From the NCBI RefSeq assembly GCF_042648965.1, contig NZ_JBHRYJ010000008.1:62001-126000 (forward strand): 64,000 bases of DNA, read 5' to 3'. The notes beneath the pieces were generated by a model. It worked only from the letters and a program-made list of their open reading frames with translations, did not search any database and was not told the DNA's origin. Position numbers and translations under genes: made by a program. Position 1 is the stretch's first letter, and every line of letters begins with the position of its first letter. Source of the stretch: Ferrovibrio xuzhouensis (GTDB lineage: Bacteria > Pseudomonadota > Alphaproteobacteria > Ferrovibrionales > Ferrovibrionaceae). Shown in pieces: positions 26,501 to 35,352 of the stretch.

Positions 26501-27482
26501 TATAGATATCCGCCTTGTAACGCGCGATGTTCGCCGGGTCGCGGAACCATTCGATGGTTATGGCCAATCCCTCTTCCAGCGTGAAGCCCGGCCCGAAACC
26601 GGTCAGGGCGGTGATCAGGCTGTTGTCGCACAGGAGTCGCTCGACCTCGCTGTTGTCGGGGCGCAGGCGCTGCTGGTCACACTCGATCTCGACATCAACC
26701 TGCAGCAGGCGTGCGATCATCTGCACGGTGTCGCCGATGGAGATTTCGCGCCCCGAACCGATATTCACCGTCTGGCCGACAGCCTCGTCACAGCCCGCCA
26801 GCGCCAGGAAGCCGGCGCAGGTATCCAGCACGAAATTGAAGTCGCGCGTCGGCGACAGGCTTCCCAGTTTGATCCGCCGGCTGCCGGACAGCAGCTGCGT
26901 AATCACGGTCGGAATGACGGCGCGAGCGGACTGTCTGGGACCGTAGGTATTGAACGGCCGGGCAATGACAACCGGCAGGCCGAAGCTGCTGAAATAGCTG
27001 TAGGCCAGCGCATCGGCACCGATCTTCGTCGCGGAATATGGCGACTGCGCCTGCAGCGGATGCTTTTCATCAATCGGCGCATAGCGCGCAGTACCGTAGA
27101 CTTCGCTGGTGGACGTCTGGATCACGCGGGGGACATTGTTGTCGAGCGCGGCCTGCAGCACATTCAGCGTGCCCTGGACATTGGTATCCACATAGCTGGT
27201 CGGCGCCTGGTAGGAATAGGGTATGGCAATCAGCGCCGCGAGATGAAACGCCGTATCGACGCCACGCATCAGCGTCCGCATCTGGGCCGGATCACGCACG
27301 TCGCCCAGCACGATCTCCATGTCGCCTTTCAGCGGCGACTGGTCGAGCCAGCCCCAGCTCGAAAAGGAGTTGTACTGACACAACGCACGGACCTTGCGGC
27401 CACTCTGCACCAGGAGCTCGGCAAGATGTGACCCGATGAAGCCGTCAGCCCCGGTCACGAGTATGGTTTCATCGCTTTTCAT
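26493..27482 (-). CDS. LegB-type NAD-dependent 4,6-dehydratase
   Basis: 329 aa. The start TILVTGADGFIGSHLAELLV and the distinctive YNSFSSWGWLDQSP are those of the LegB/GDP-GlcNAc 4,6-dehydratase group; TSTSEVYGTARYAPI and the YSATK catalytic pair follow, then ARPFNTYGPRQSARAVIPTV. In legionaminic acid synthesis LegB makes the 4-keto-6-deoxy intermediate that aminotransferase LegC then uses. No LegC is present in the window, so the intermediate may be handled by the neighbouring reductase (24943-25794) or by an enzyme encoded elsewhere. Confidence 0.87.
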   Translation of the reverse strand: MKSDETILVTGADGFIGSHLAELLVQSGRKVRALCQYNSFSSWGWLDQSPLKGDMEIVLGDVRDPAQMRTLMRGVDTAFHLAALIAIPYSYQAPTSYVDTNVQGTLNVLQAALDNNVPRVIQTSTSEVYGTARYAPIDEKHPLQAQSPYSATKIGADALAYSYFSSFGLPVVIARPFNTYGPRQSARAVIPTVITQLLSGSRRIKLGSLSPTRDFNFVLDTCAGFLALAGCDEAVGQTVNIGSGREISIGDTVQMIARLLQVDVEIECDQQRLRPDNSEVERLLCDNSLITALTGFGPGFTLEEGLAITIEWFRDPANIARYKADIYNV

Positions 27483-27501
27483 TATCGACGCCGCACTGCC
27501 A

Positions 27502-28794
27502 TCAGATCCGCTCGACCTCCCATGGCAGCTGCAGTGCCGAAATGGACGGTTTGCGCGACTGCCCCAGCATCTGGATAATGCCGACGTTGTCATGCACCTC
27601 GAACCGGAGGTTCTCGACCACCGAGTAGATCGAGAAGCGGGAAGAAATCCCCGCCCGTATATAGAACGAGCCGGTGTTCAGGGCCGCCGGGGGAAACCGC
27701 ACGATCGCGCGGTAACGGCCCGGCATCCGTGCCTCGAGGCGGGATGGCTCGAGTTCTGGATCAGACAGGCTGAAGATGCAGGTAAAGCCGTCTTCACCCA
27801 TGATCTGAAGCCCGACCGACAGGCCGGAAAGCCGTTCCCGAAGCTCGTATTCGATCTCGATCGCGAAGCTCTCCACCAGGTTGATCCTGCTGGACGGTTC
27901 GCCCTTGGCATCGAGAACGCTGACCTTGTAGATCACCGCCTTGCCCTCAAGCTCCTCCGGGACCAAGTCATGCGTGCCGTTGACGCCGGATTCGCCCCGC
28001 GCGAGGTATTCCTGTACGACGCTGGCCGTTTCCCCGATGGCTGCGACGCGGCCGTCCTCGATATAGATCGTCTTCGGGCAAAGATTATTGATTGCCGTCA
28101 TATTATGGCTGACAAACAGGATGGTGCGGCCGTCCTTGCCGACCTGATGCATTCGCCCCAGGCACTTTTTCTGGAAATTCGCGTCACCCACTGCGAGGAC
28201 TTCGTCCACCAGGAGTATCTCCGGCTCAAGATGTGCCGCGACCGAGAATGCCAGCCTGACATACATACCGGAGGAATAACGCTTGACCGGTGTATCGATG
28301 AATTCCCCGATCTCGGCAAATTCCACGATTTGTTCGAACTTCGACGCCACCTCGCGCTGACTCATTCCGAGGATAGCCCCGTTCAGGTAGACATTCTCTC
28401 GTCCCGTCAGTTCGGGATGGAACCCCGTGCCCACTTCAAGAAGGCTGGCCACACGGCCCTTCAGTCGGATATGCCCGCTACTCGGTGCGGTGATACGCGA
28501 GATGACCTTCAGCAAGGTCGACTTGCCGGCACCGTTGCGGCCGATAATGCCGGTAACCTCGCCCTGTCGCAGTTCGAAGGAGATGTCGTCCAGCGCCATG
28601 AAGCGCTCGCCCCGCATCCGCAATGAGCGACTCTTTGCGGTCGACAGGTCGGAGACGCTGACGTTCGGATCCGGCCTGCCGCGCAAGCGGGCATACCAGC
28701 TCTGCATATCCCGGTACAACGTACCGTGATTAATGACGCCGAGGCGGTAATGCTTGCTGACGTTTTCGGCTCGAACAACGACATCGCTTACCAT
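27502..28794 (-). CDS. wzt: ABC transporter ATP-binding protein for O-polysaccharide export (Wzt) with C-terminal carbohydrate-binding domain
   Basis: 430 aa. The ATPase domain (about residues 1-260) has Walker A GRNGAGKST, signature YSSGM (a known Wzt variant of LSGGQ), Walker B ILLVDEVLAVGD and the switch His in FVSHN. The C-terminal domain (about 285-420) is the Wzt_C beta-sandwich that, in known systems, reads a terminal modification of the finished O-chain before export. Its presence implies that chain length is set by a capping group such as methyl, which fits the methyltransferases in the locus. Paired with Wzm 8 bp upstream. Confidence 0.92.
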   Translation of the reverse strand: MVSDVVVRAENVSKHYRLGVINHGTLYRDMQSWYARLRGRPDPNVSVSDLSTAKSRSLRMRGERFMALDDISFELRQGEVTGIIGRNGAGKSTLLKVISRITAPSSGHIRLKGRVASLLEVGTGFHPELTGRENVYLNGAILGMSQREVASKFEQIVEFAEIGEFIDTPVKRYSSGMYVRLAFSVAAHLEPEILLVDEVLAVGDANFQKKCLGRMHQVGKDGRTILFVSHNMTAINNLCPKTIYIEDGRVAAIGETASVVQEYLARGESGVNGTHDLVPEELEGKAVIYKVSVLDAKGEPSSRINLVESFAIEIEYELRERLSGLSVGLQIMGEDGFTCIFSLSDPELEPSRLEARMPGRYRAIVRFPPAALNTGSFYIRAGISSRFSIYSVVENLRFEVHDNVGIIQMLGQSRKPSISALQLPWEVERI

Positions 28795-28802
28795 AATCGA
28801 CC

Positions 28803-29657
28803 TCAGACCGTATCCATTGCACTGGACTCAGCGTGCGAAAACAGCACCAGCCCCACGAAAAACAGCACTGCCGCGACCGCCACATTGCTCAGCCACAGCG
28901 AGTAAGGAACGCCGGCCGATCCGAACAGCGCCATACGCAACGTCTCGATCGGCGCAGCCATCGGATTCAAATAGAAAACCCACTGGTACTTCTCGGGAAT
29001 CTGCTGAAACGGGTATACAACAGGAGACGCATACATCCACAGCTGCGTGAGAAAACCGGTCGCAATGATCAGATCGCGATAGCGGACCGTGAGCGCAGAG
29101 ACGATCAGACCCATCCCGATGCCCAATACGGCGACGTAGAGAATCAGTAGAGGGACCAGCAGAATAAATGGACCTGGCCATGTAATCCCGCTTCCGGCGA
29201 ATATGAAGCCGACCATGATGACCAACAGCAGGCAGAACTGGATGCCAAAGGCGACCAGGCCGCTCATCGCCACGGCAATCGGCACTACCAATCGCGGGAA
29301 ATAGACCTTGCCGAACAGCGAAGCATTCTTGGAGAAAACTTCAGAATTGTTCGCCAGGCAGGTAGCGAAATACGTCCACAGAACTATGCCAGACATATAG
29401 AAAAGATAGGGTGGCAGGCCGCTGGTGGACAGGTTGGCAATCCGCCCGAACACGACGTAATAGGTCAGCGCCGTCAGCGACGGCTGGATCAGATACCAAA
29501 GCGGCCCCAGCACCGTCTGCTTGTAGAAGGTGACAAAATCGCGCTTGAAAAACATCCAGACCAGATCGCGGTAACTCCAGAGGCTTTTCAGATCGACGCC
29601 AATCAGCCGGCCGCCCGGGCCGATCACCACGTCCCAGTGCTCCTTCTCCTGCGTCAT
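28803..29657 (-). CDS. wzm: ABC-2 type polysaccharide export permease (Wzm)
   Basis: 284 aa with about six transmembrane helices. The cytoplasmic N-terminus with DLVWMFFKRDFVTFYKQTVL (about residues 33-52) is the amphipathic gate helix and first-membrane region of Wzm/TagG permeases; GPLWYLIQPSLTALTYYVVF follows. With Wzt it should export the undecaprenyl-linked polysaccharide across the inner membrane. The ATG at 29657 (MTQEKEHWD) gives the usual length. No Wzx/Wzy genes are in the window, so the ABC-dependent route is the one supported. Confidence 0.91.
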   Translation of the reverse strand: MTQEKEHWDVVIGPGGRLIGVDLKSLWSYRDLVWMFFKRDFVTFYKQTVLGPLWYLIQPSLTALTYYVVFGRIANLSTSGLPPYLFYMSGIVLWTYFATCLANNSEVFSKNASLFGKVYFPRLVVPIAVAMSGLVAFGIQFCLLLVIMVGFIFAGSGITWPGPFILLVPLLILYVAVLGIGMGLIVSALTVRYRDLIIATGFLTQLWMYASPVVYPFQQIPEKYQWVFYLNPMAAPIETLRMALFGSAGVPYSLWLSNVAVAAVLFFVGLVLFSHAESSAMDTV

Positions 29658-29731
29658 GCCAGACCGGCCGAGGTATTGCGCGCGCACTGCCTGCCGGCAG
29701 ACCCAGTAAAGTGAAATCCGGACACGTCGCC

Positions 29732-30826
29732 CTACTCCTTGTAATCCATGGCCTTGTAGCCATGCTTTTTCACCAGCTCGTCGCGCTCGGCAGCCTTCAG
29801 GTCCTCGCGGCTCATCTCGGCAACCAGCTCGGCAAAGGAGGTCCTCGGCGTCCAGCCAAGTTTTTCCCTTGCCTTTGAGGCATCACCCAGCAACGTCTCG
29901 ACCTCCGTAGGACGGAAATAGCGGGCATCAACCGCGACGATGCAGCGTCCATCGGCATCGTACCCCTTCTCGTCGACTCCGTTACCCTCCCAGCGAATCC
30001 GGATTCCCAGTTCCTGCGCCGCAGCATCGACAAAATCGCGAACGCTGTACTGGGAGCCGGTCGCGATAACGAAGTCCTCGGGCTCTGCCTGCTGCAGCAT
30101 CAGCCACTGCATTTCGACATAATCCCGGGCATGCCCCCAGTCGCGTCGAGAGTCGAGATTGCCAAGATACAGGCAGTCCTGCAGCCCCAGCTTGATGCGG
30201 GCCAGCGCCCGGGTAATCTTGCGGGTGACGAAGGTTTCACCGCGGATCGGGCTTTCGTGATTGAACAGGATACCGTTGCAGGCATAGATGCCATAGGCTT
30301 CGCGATAGTTGATTGTTATCCAGTATGCGTAGAGCTTCGCCACCGCATACGGACTGCGCGGATAGAAGGGTGTGGTTTCCTTCTGCGGGGTTTCCTGCAC
30401 AAGGCCGTAAAGTTCGCTCGTGCTGGCCTGATAGAAGCGGCTCTTTTTTTCCAGGCCGAGAATACGGATCGCCTCCAGTATGCGCAGCGCCCCCAGTGCA
30501 TCGGAGTTGGCAGTGTATTCGGGCTCCTCGAAGCTCACGGCCACATGGCTCTGTGCCGCCAGATTGTAAATTTCATCGGGCTGGGTCTGCTGGATGATCC
30601 GGATCAGGCTGGAGCTGTCTGTCAGGTCTCCGTGATGCAGGAAAAAACGGACATTCGCCTCGTGCCGGTCACGATACAGATGATCGATCCGGTCGGTATT
30701 GAACAGGCTCGTCCGGCGTTTGATCCCGTGAACGATGTAGCCCTTGTCCAGCAGGAATTCGGCGAGGTAGGCACCATCTTGGCCGGTTATGCCGGTGATC
30801 AATGCGACCTTGTTAACTACGTTCAT
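29732..30826 (-). CDS. gmd: GDP-mannose 4,6-dehydratase
   Basis: 364 aa, full length. The NADP motif TGITGQDGAYLAEFLL, the GIKRRTSLFNTDRIDHLY segment, STSELYGLVQETPQKE with catalytic Thr/Ser and Glu, and YAVAK for YxxxK are the standard Gmd features. It converts GDP-D-mannose to GDP-4-keto-6-deoxy-D-mannose. Its product feeds the adjacent Fcl (14 bp upstream on this strand); ManC supplies GDP-mannose. No doubt about identity. Confidence 0.96.
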   Translation of the reverse strand: MNVVNKVALITGITGQDGAYLAEFLLDKGYIVHGIKRRTSLFNTDRIDHLYRDRHEANVRFFLHHGDLTDSSSLIRIIQQTQPDEIYNLAAQSHVAVSFEEPEYTANSDALGALRILEAIRILGLEKKSRFYQASTSELYGLVQETPQKETTPFYPRSPYAVAKLYAYWITINYREAYGIYACNGILFNHESPIRGETFVTRKITRALARIKLGLQDCLYLGNLDSRRDWGHARDYVEMQWLMLQQAEPEDFVIATGSQYSVRDFVDAAAQELGIRIRWEGNGVDEKGYDADGRCIVAVDARYFRPTEVETLLGDASKAREKLGWTPRTSFAELVAEMSREDLKAAERDELVKKHGYKAMDYKE

Positions 30827-30839
30827 TAACGAAAATCCC

Positions 30840-31820
30840 TCATCCCCTGATCGACGCCGATTTCAGAAAGTCCTGATAGGCCAGCGCCAGCCCCTCTTCC
30901 AGTGTCACCAACGGTCGCCAGCCCAATGCGTTCAGGCGGGCGCTGTCCATCAGCTTGCGCGGCGTGCCGTCTGGCTTCCCCGCATCGAATTCCGCTTCGC
31001 CGCGATATCCGACGGTCCGGCCAATCTGCTCGGCAAGCTCGCTGATGGTGATATCGTCGCCGCAACCGACATTGATGTGGCTCAGCATCGGCTGGGTATG
31101 CTGCTCATAGACGGCTTTGTCGAGGTTCATGACATACAGCGATGCGGCTGCCATGTCGTCGACGTAGAGGAATTCACGCCGCGGCGTACCGGTTCCCCAG
31201 ATGGTGACACTGGCGGCGCCGCTCGTCTTGGCCTCGTGGAAGCGCCGGATCAGGGCCGGAATGACATGCGAGTTTTCAGAGTGATAGTTGTCGCCCGGCC
31301 CATAAAGATTCGTCGGCATTACGCTGCGGTAATCCAGCCCGTGACTTTCGCCATACTGGCGATTATAGCTTTCGCAAAGCTTTATGCCGGCGATCTTGGC
31401 AATGGCATATGGCTCGTTGGTCGCCTCGAGGGGGCCGGTCAGCAGCGCATCCTCGCGCATCGGCTGTGCGGCGAGCTTGGGATAGATGCAGCTGGAACCG
31501 AGGAACAGCAGCTTGCGAACGCCACTGCGGAAGGCAGCATCGATGACGTTCAATTCCATCATCATGTTGTCGTAGATGAATTCGGCCGGATAGGTGTTGT
31601 TCGCGTATATCCCGCCGACCTTGGCCGCGGCCAGGTAGACCTGATCGGGCCGTTCCTGCTCGAAAAACTGCCGGGTCGCGGCCTGATCGATCAGATCGAG
31701 CTGTGCATGCGTGCGCGTGACAAGACGATCGGACGGGTGGCCCGCGGCCAGCAGCGCGCGCACGATGGCTGAGCCGACCATGCCCCGGTGTCCGGCAACG
31801 AAAATCTTGGGTGCCAGCAT
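30840..31820 (-). CDS. fcl: GDP-L-fucose synthase
   Basis: 326 aa. KIFVAGHRGMVGSAIVRAL binds NADPH; GSSCIYPKLAAQPM carries the catalytic Ser and Cys, and YAIAK the Tyr/Lys pair; PTNLYGPGDNYH and EFLYVDDMAAA complete the WcaG/Fcl pattern. It epimerises C3/C5 and reduces C4 of GDP-4-keto-6-deoxymannose to GDP-L-fucose. With ManC and Gmd on either side the pathway is complete, so fucose is expected in the glycan. It starts 5 bp before the ManC stop. Confidence 0.95.
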   Translation of the reverse strand: MLAPKIFVAGHRGMVGSAIVRALLAAGHPSDRLVTRTHAQLDLIDQAATRQFFEQERPDQVYLAAAKVGGIYANNTYPAEFIYDNMMMELNVIDAAFRSGVRKLLFLGSSCIYPKLAAQPMREDALLTGPLEATNEPYAIAKIAGIKLCESYNRQYGESHGLDYRSVMPTNLYGPGDNYHSENSHVIPALIRRFHEAKTSGAASVTIWGTGTPRREFLYVDDMAAASLYVMNLDKAVYEQHTQPMLSHINVGCGDDITISELAEQIGRTVGYRGEAEFDAGKPDGTPRKLMDSARLNALGWRPLVTLEEGLALAYQDFLKSASIRG

Positions 31821-31825
31821 GATGA

Positions 31826-33250
31826 TTAACCGACCGCCCTGCCGTAGGCATCCTGTAACCGGACAATATCGTCCTCTCCAAGATAGCCGCCGGACTGGAT
31901 CTCGATGATTTCAAGCTCCGTCTGCCCCGGATTGCGCAGGCGGTGCACGACTCCGACCGGAATGTAGGTCGACTGGTTCTCGCTCAACAGAAAGACCTCC
32001 TCGCCGCGCGTCACCTCGGCCGTACCCTTGACCACCACCCAATGCTCGGCGCGGTGATGATGCTTCTGCAGGCTGAGGGAGGCTCCCGGCCTGACGCCGA
32101 TGCGCTTGACCTGGAAACGGTTGCCGGCATCGACCGTATCATACCAGCCCCAGGGCCGCGCCACCTTGCGATGAGTCACGGCCTGCGGTGAGCCATCCTT
32201 CTCCAGCCGGTCGACGATATCGCGCACCTGCTCCGCACGATCGCGATGGAGAACCAAGACGGCATCCATGGTGTCGATTACAAGTAAATCATCGACACCC
32301 AGCACCGCCACCGGCCGATGCGGCGCATGCACATAGGTGTTGTGGGAATGACGGGCCACCCCCTGCCCCTCAATGCGGTTGCCATCTTCATCGGGCGCGC
32401 TGAGATCGGCGACGGCATTCCAGCTTCCGACATCGCTCCATTGGCCGCGGAAGGGAACCATGACCATGCCCACATGTTTTTCCATCACGGCATAATCGAT
32501 GCTCTGCGCCTCGCAGGCCATGAATGGTGCGGGGGCGGGGCGAATGAAGCGATGGCCGGTCGGCCCGATCTCCTCCTCGACTGCCGCGCAGGCCTGCCTG
32601 CAGGCCTGCAGGATCTGAGGCGCGTGCACCTGCAGGGCGTTCAGCAACGTGCCCGCCGTGCACAGAAAGATGCCCGCATTCCAGACGACCCGTCCGCCAA
32701 GGATCAGTTGCCGGGCCCGCGCCGCATCCGGTTTCTCGATAAAGCGCACAACCTGCCAGCCGCCGTCCGTGCGTTCGGCACCCTGTTCGATATAGCCATA
32801 GGCCGTACTGGGAAAACTCGGCACGATGCCGAAAGTGACGATTGATCCGGTGCGCGCCGCGCTTACGCCCTGCCGAACCGTCTGCGCAAAGGCCGCTGCA
32901 TCCGGGATATGGTGGTCGGCCGGGCAGAATAACAGAAGCGCCTCCGGGTCGGCCTCCTCAAGCGCTGCCACGGCCATAGCGGCGGCAGTATTGCGCGGCG
33001 CCGGTTCCAGGACCGCGGCTCCCTGCACGCCCGCCTCTGCCATGGCATCGGCAACAAGGAAACGGTGGTCTTCGGCCGCAACTACAAGCACCTCGCGGTT
33101 CAGTATGGCGACCCGCTCGAGGGTCAGGCGCAGCAGACTCTTGCCGCCGATAAGGGGGACGAACTGCTTTGGGAAACTTTTGCGCGATAACGGCCACAAA
33201 CGGGTTCCGGCACCACCGCACAGGATGACAGGGCGAATTATATCAGCCAT
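31826..33250 (-). CDS. manC: Mannose-1-phosphate guanylyltransferase / mannose-6-phosphate isomerase
   Basis: 474 aa bifunctional type II enzyme. The N-terminal guanylyltransferase has ILCGGAGTRLWPLSRKSFPK (about residues 9-28) and EKPDAARARQL; the C-terminal cupin isomerase domain has KHHHRAEHWVVVKG and LSENQSTYIPVGVVHRL, the metal-binding region. It makes GDP-mannose from fructose-6-P/mannose-1-P. It is the first gene of the 26-kb minus-strand polysaccharide locus, so the main promoter should lie within 33251-33600; no clear consensus can be placed there by eye. Confidence 0.94.
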   Translation of the reverse strand: MADIIRPVILCGGAGTRLWPLSRKSFPKQFVPLIGGKSLLRLTLERVAILNREVLVVAAEDHRFLVADAMAEAGVQGAAVLEPAPRNTAAAMAVAALEEADPEALLLFCPADHHIPDAAAFAQTVRQGVSAARTGSIVTFGIVPSFPSTAYGYIEQGAERTDGGWQVVRFIEKPDAARARQLILGGRVVWNAGIFLCTAGTLLNALQVHAPQILQACRQACAAVEEEIGPTGHRFIRPAPAPFMACEAQSIDYAVMEKHVGMVMVPFRGQWSDVGSWNAVADLSAPDEDGNRIEGQGVARHSHNTYVHAPHRPVAVLGVDDLLVIDTMDAVLVLHRDRAEQVRDIVDRLEKDGSPQAVTHRKVARPWGWYDTVDAGNRFQVKRIGVRPGASLSLQKHHHRAEHWVVVKGTAEVTRGEEVFLLSENQSTYIPVGVVHRLRNPGQTELEIIEIQSGGYLGEDDIVRLQDAYGRAVG

Positions 33251-33774
33251 GGCCAGGCAGGCGGTTGGGGGAAATCAGTCGAAGCATCACACAATTGATC
33301 AGAAAGAGAGCAGTGGTCAGATTGGGATACCGGGCGGAAGATGTGACGTTGTGGCCCGAAGCCGGTGTTCTGCGGGAAGGCCGGCCATCAGGGAATAGCC
33401 GGGAAGCAGAGCCCAACACGCTACCGCACTTCCGTTCGCCCCGGTCGGGCGCGGCTCCGGCGGATCAGCAGCATAGCTTGGGTCCGACGACACGAATCAC
33501 TCTGTTCATCGGATGAACACATCATGCCAGACTCTTCCAATTTAAGGCAACCATTTGCTGTATTGGCAGGATGCAGGAATACGGGCGAAAACAACGTTGA
33601 ACCGCCTATGTTCAGCCGCTTTTATACGTATAAAAAAGCTATTATCATACAATCGTGTATCTATTATCTGGATGCTGGCCACATAGCTGCAGCCCGTTTT
33701 TAAAATCAGCCCGGCATTTTCGATAACCAATTCTGAAACAAAGATAATTTTCAAGAAGCGTCCCTAGGCTGTGG
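33251..33774. other. Intergenic region without gene; contains a 16-bp palindrome
   Basis: No supported coding frame. The part next to manC should hold its promoter. From about 33580 the base composition drops sharply in GC. TTTTATACGTATAAAA at 33620-33635 is a perfect 16-bp palindrome, which could be an operator or the hairpin of an old element. The region is the left edge of the decayed integration zone. Confidence 0.4.
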
Positions 33775-34080
33775 TCAACCAGCCCCTGCAGAAGGAGCAA
33801 TTGCTGGCTCGCGCATCACTGCCTCGACGGTCCGGTAGTGTTCGGCCATTTGCCGTTCTTCAGAGGTGCGGATCTGAGCTTGCATATAGGCGCCGAGGCC
33901 GCGGACGTGGCCGACCAGCAAGCGCCCCACCGGCAGCCGGGCAGTCTCGTACGCCTTGAGGGCCGCGACTGGATTATCCGGCGCCTACGCCAATGTCCTC
34001 GTGAGCGCCATGGCATCCGAGGCGGCTTTGGCCCCCCATGCCGCAATGCGGCCGGCGTGGTGACGATGCCGCGGTTATGG
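33775..34080 (-). pseudogene. C-terminal remnant of an FAD-dependent aromatic monooxygenase
   Basis: Read on the minus strand, the frame gives GRIAAWGAKAASDAMALTR, then a TAG stop inside the reading frame, then APDNPVAALKAYETARLPVG, GHVRGLGAYMQAQIRTSEER and HYRTVEAVMREPAIAP to a TGA at 33775-33777. This is the FAD-domain end and C-terminal tail of PheA/TfdB-like flavin monooxygenases. Roughly 95 codons remain of an expected 380 or more, and one is a stop, so it is dead. It hints that aromatic-degradation DNA occupied this site earlier. Confidence 0.62.
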
Positions 34081-34275
34081 CGTTCGGTCGAGAATTCTCG
34101 CTTGATACGCATGAAATGGCCTCCGGATTTGGCGACAATTTGGTGACAAAGCCGGTTGAGCCGCTATTTCCTGGGGTATCTTCGGGTTTCCTGTCTTTCC
34201 ATTAATCCATTGAATTTCATCAATTCTCTGGATTCGCGGAAGCTCACGAGAAAGTACAAAAAAATACTGTCTAAT

Positions 34276-34320
34276 TTTACACCAAGGATGTCGGGAGTTC
34301 GACCCTCTCACCGCCCACCA
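34276..34320 (+). other. 3' half of tRNA-Val(UAC), att-like integration scar
   Basis: From anticodon loop TTTACAC (anticodon TAC at 34278-34280) through anticodon-stem strand CAAGG, T-stem GGGAG, T-loop TTCGACC, CTCTC, acceptor strand ACCGCCC, discriminator A and encoded CCA (34318-34320). The 5' half is replaced by unrelated AT-rich DNA, so no functional tRNA is made. A break at the anticodon loop is the usual crossover point of tyrosine-integrase elements. A second, inverted copy is at 55909-55953; both are preceded by a related ACTGTYTAATT stretch. Confidence 0.75.
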
Positions 34321-34521
34321 GTTTCTCTGAAATATGACGCCCCCGGCGGGAATATGGCTCCGGAAAATCCGGGGCAATGACCTTGCGCGCGCTGATTGGC
34401 GCAGTCCGTGAACCTGCCTGATGAAGCAGATGCCCGTTTCGATGCGAATGGGGATAGAGATTCCCTGAGAGCCTGTTCAAGATTGCACCCGTGCTGGGTG
34501 TAATGCGGGGCAAATCAGGCT

Positions 34522-34740
34522 ATGTGTTTTTACCTTCTCGCACTGCAGCTGTTTGTTGCTCTTGTCGAGGAGCAGAGCTTTGCGCGTGCGGCGGCCCGCG
34601 AAAATATTGCCGCTTCGGCGCTTAGCAAGCGGATCGCCGATCTCGAAAGCAGCCTCAAGGTTTCGCTGATCCAAGCTGAGCTCGCCAAGCTCATAGCAAT
34701 TGATGGAAAAGCGGTATTAGGCATCAAACGCCACCAATAG
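34522..34740 (+). pseudogene. LysR-family regulator remnant (DNA-binding domain only)
   Basis: The first 50 codons encode a recognisable LysR helix-turn-helix: LALQLFVALVEEQSFARAAA then ASALSKRIADLESSL. After KVSL the similarity ends and the frame runs into unrelated sequence to a stop at 34740. A normal LysR protein is about 300 aa, so about 250 residues are missing. It was probably the regulator of a lost operon in this integration zone. Confidence 0.6.
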
Positions 34741-35043
34741 CCGCGATTTTCGCGTGGCATCAGCTATTTATCAGTGACGATCGTCCGTCGGCCGTCCTAT
34801 TGAAGATGACGCATTAAACTCAGCAGCTTCGCGGCAGCCACCTACCCAAGTGGTGGTCACTGATGACTAATACCGTGGAAAAGACACAATATATCGAGAC
34901 ACCAAGATGACAGGCTTGTGTGTGCGTGTTTCTTGTCGAACCGGTCGCAAGACTTTCTTCTACGAATATCGGCCGCCGAATTGTCGCCACGCGACTAAGC
35001 GAAACCTTGATGGAATCAGTACTTTGAAGGAAGCCACACGAGA

Positions 35044-35352
35044 GTGTCGGGAGTGTCTGGAGTGTCGGGAGTGTCGGGAGTGTCGGGAGTGTCGGGAGTG
35101 TCGGGAGTGTCGGGAGTGTCGGGAGTGTCGGGAGTGTCGGGAGTGTCGGGAGTGTCGGGAGNNNNNNNNNNNNNNNNNNNNNNNNNNNNNNNNNNNNNNN
35201 NNNNNNNNNNNNNNNNNNNNNNNNNNNNNNNNNNNNNNNNNNNNNNNNNNNNNNGGGAGTGTCGGGAGTGTCGGGAGTGTCGGGAGTGTCGGGAGTGTCG
35301 GGAGTGTCGGGAGTGTCGGGAGTGTCGGGAGTGTCGGGAGTGTCGGGAGTGT
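35044..35352 (+). repeat. 9-bp tandem repeat array (minisatellite)
   Basis: The unit GTGTCGGGA is repeated head to tail about 13 times before the assembly gap (35044-35161; second unit GTGTCTGGA) and about 11 times after it (35255-35352). The 9-bp period keeps all frames open, giving (ECR)n, (SGV)n or (GSV)n on this strand and (DTP)n or (RHS)n on the other. No spacers are present. The decamer TGTCGGGAGT also occurs inside both tRNA-Val scars (34289-34298 on the plus strand). Confidence 0.93.
35162..35254. other. Assembly gap (93 N) inside the repeat array
   Basis: A run of N flanked on both sides by the same 9-bp repeat. True array length is therefore unknown; repeat collapse is the evident cause. 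Confidence 0.98.

Noticed and set aside
34277..34513. Short frame ending GGERVELPTS at the tRNA-Val scar, with a similar one at 55722-55952
   Set aside because: This peptide comes from antisense reading of the tRNA 3' half and is a known annotation artefact, not a gene.
35044..35352. Regular array that could be taken for a CRISPR
   Set aside because: The 9-bp unit is purely tandem with no spacers, and no cas genes are nearby; it is a minisatellite.
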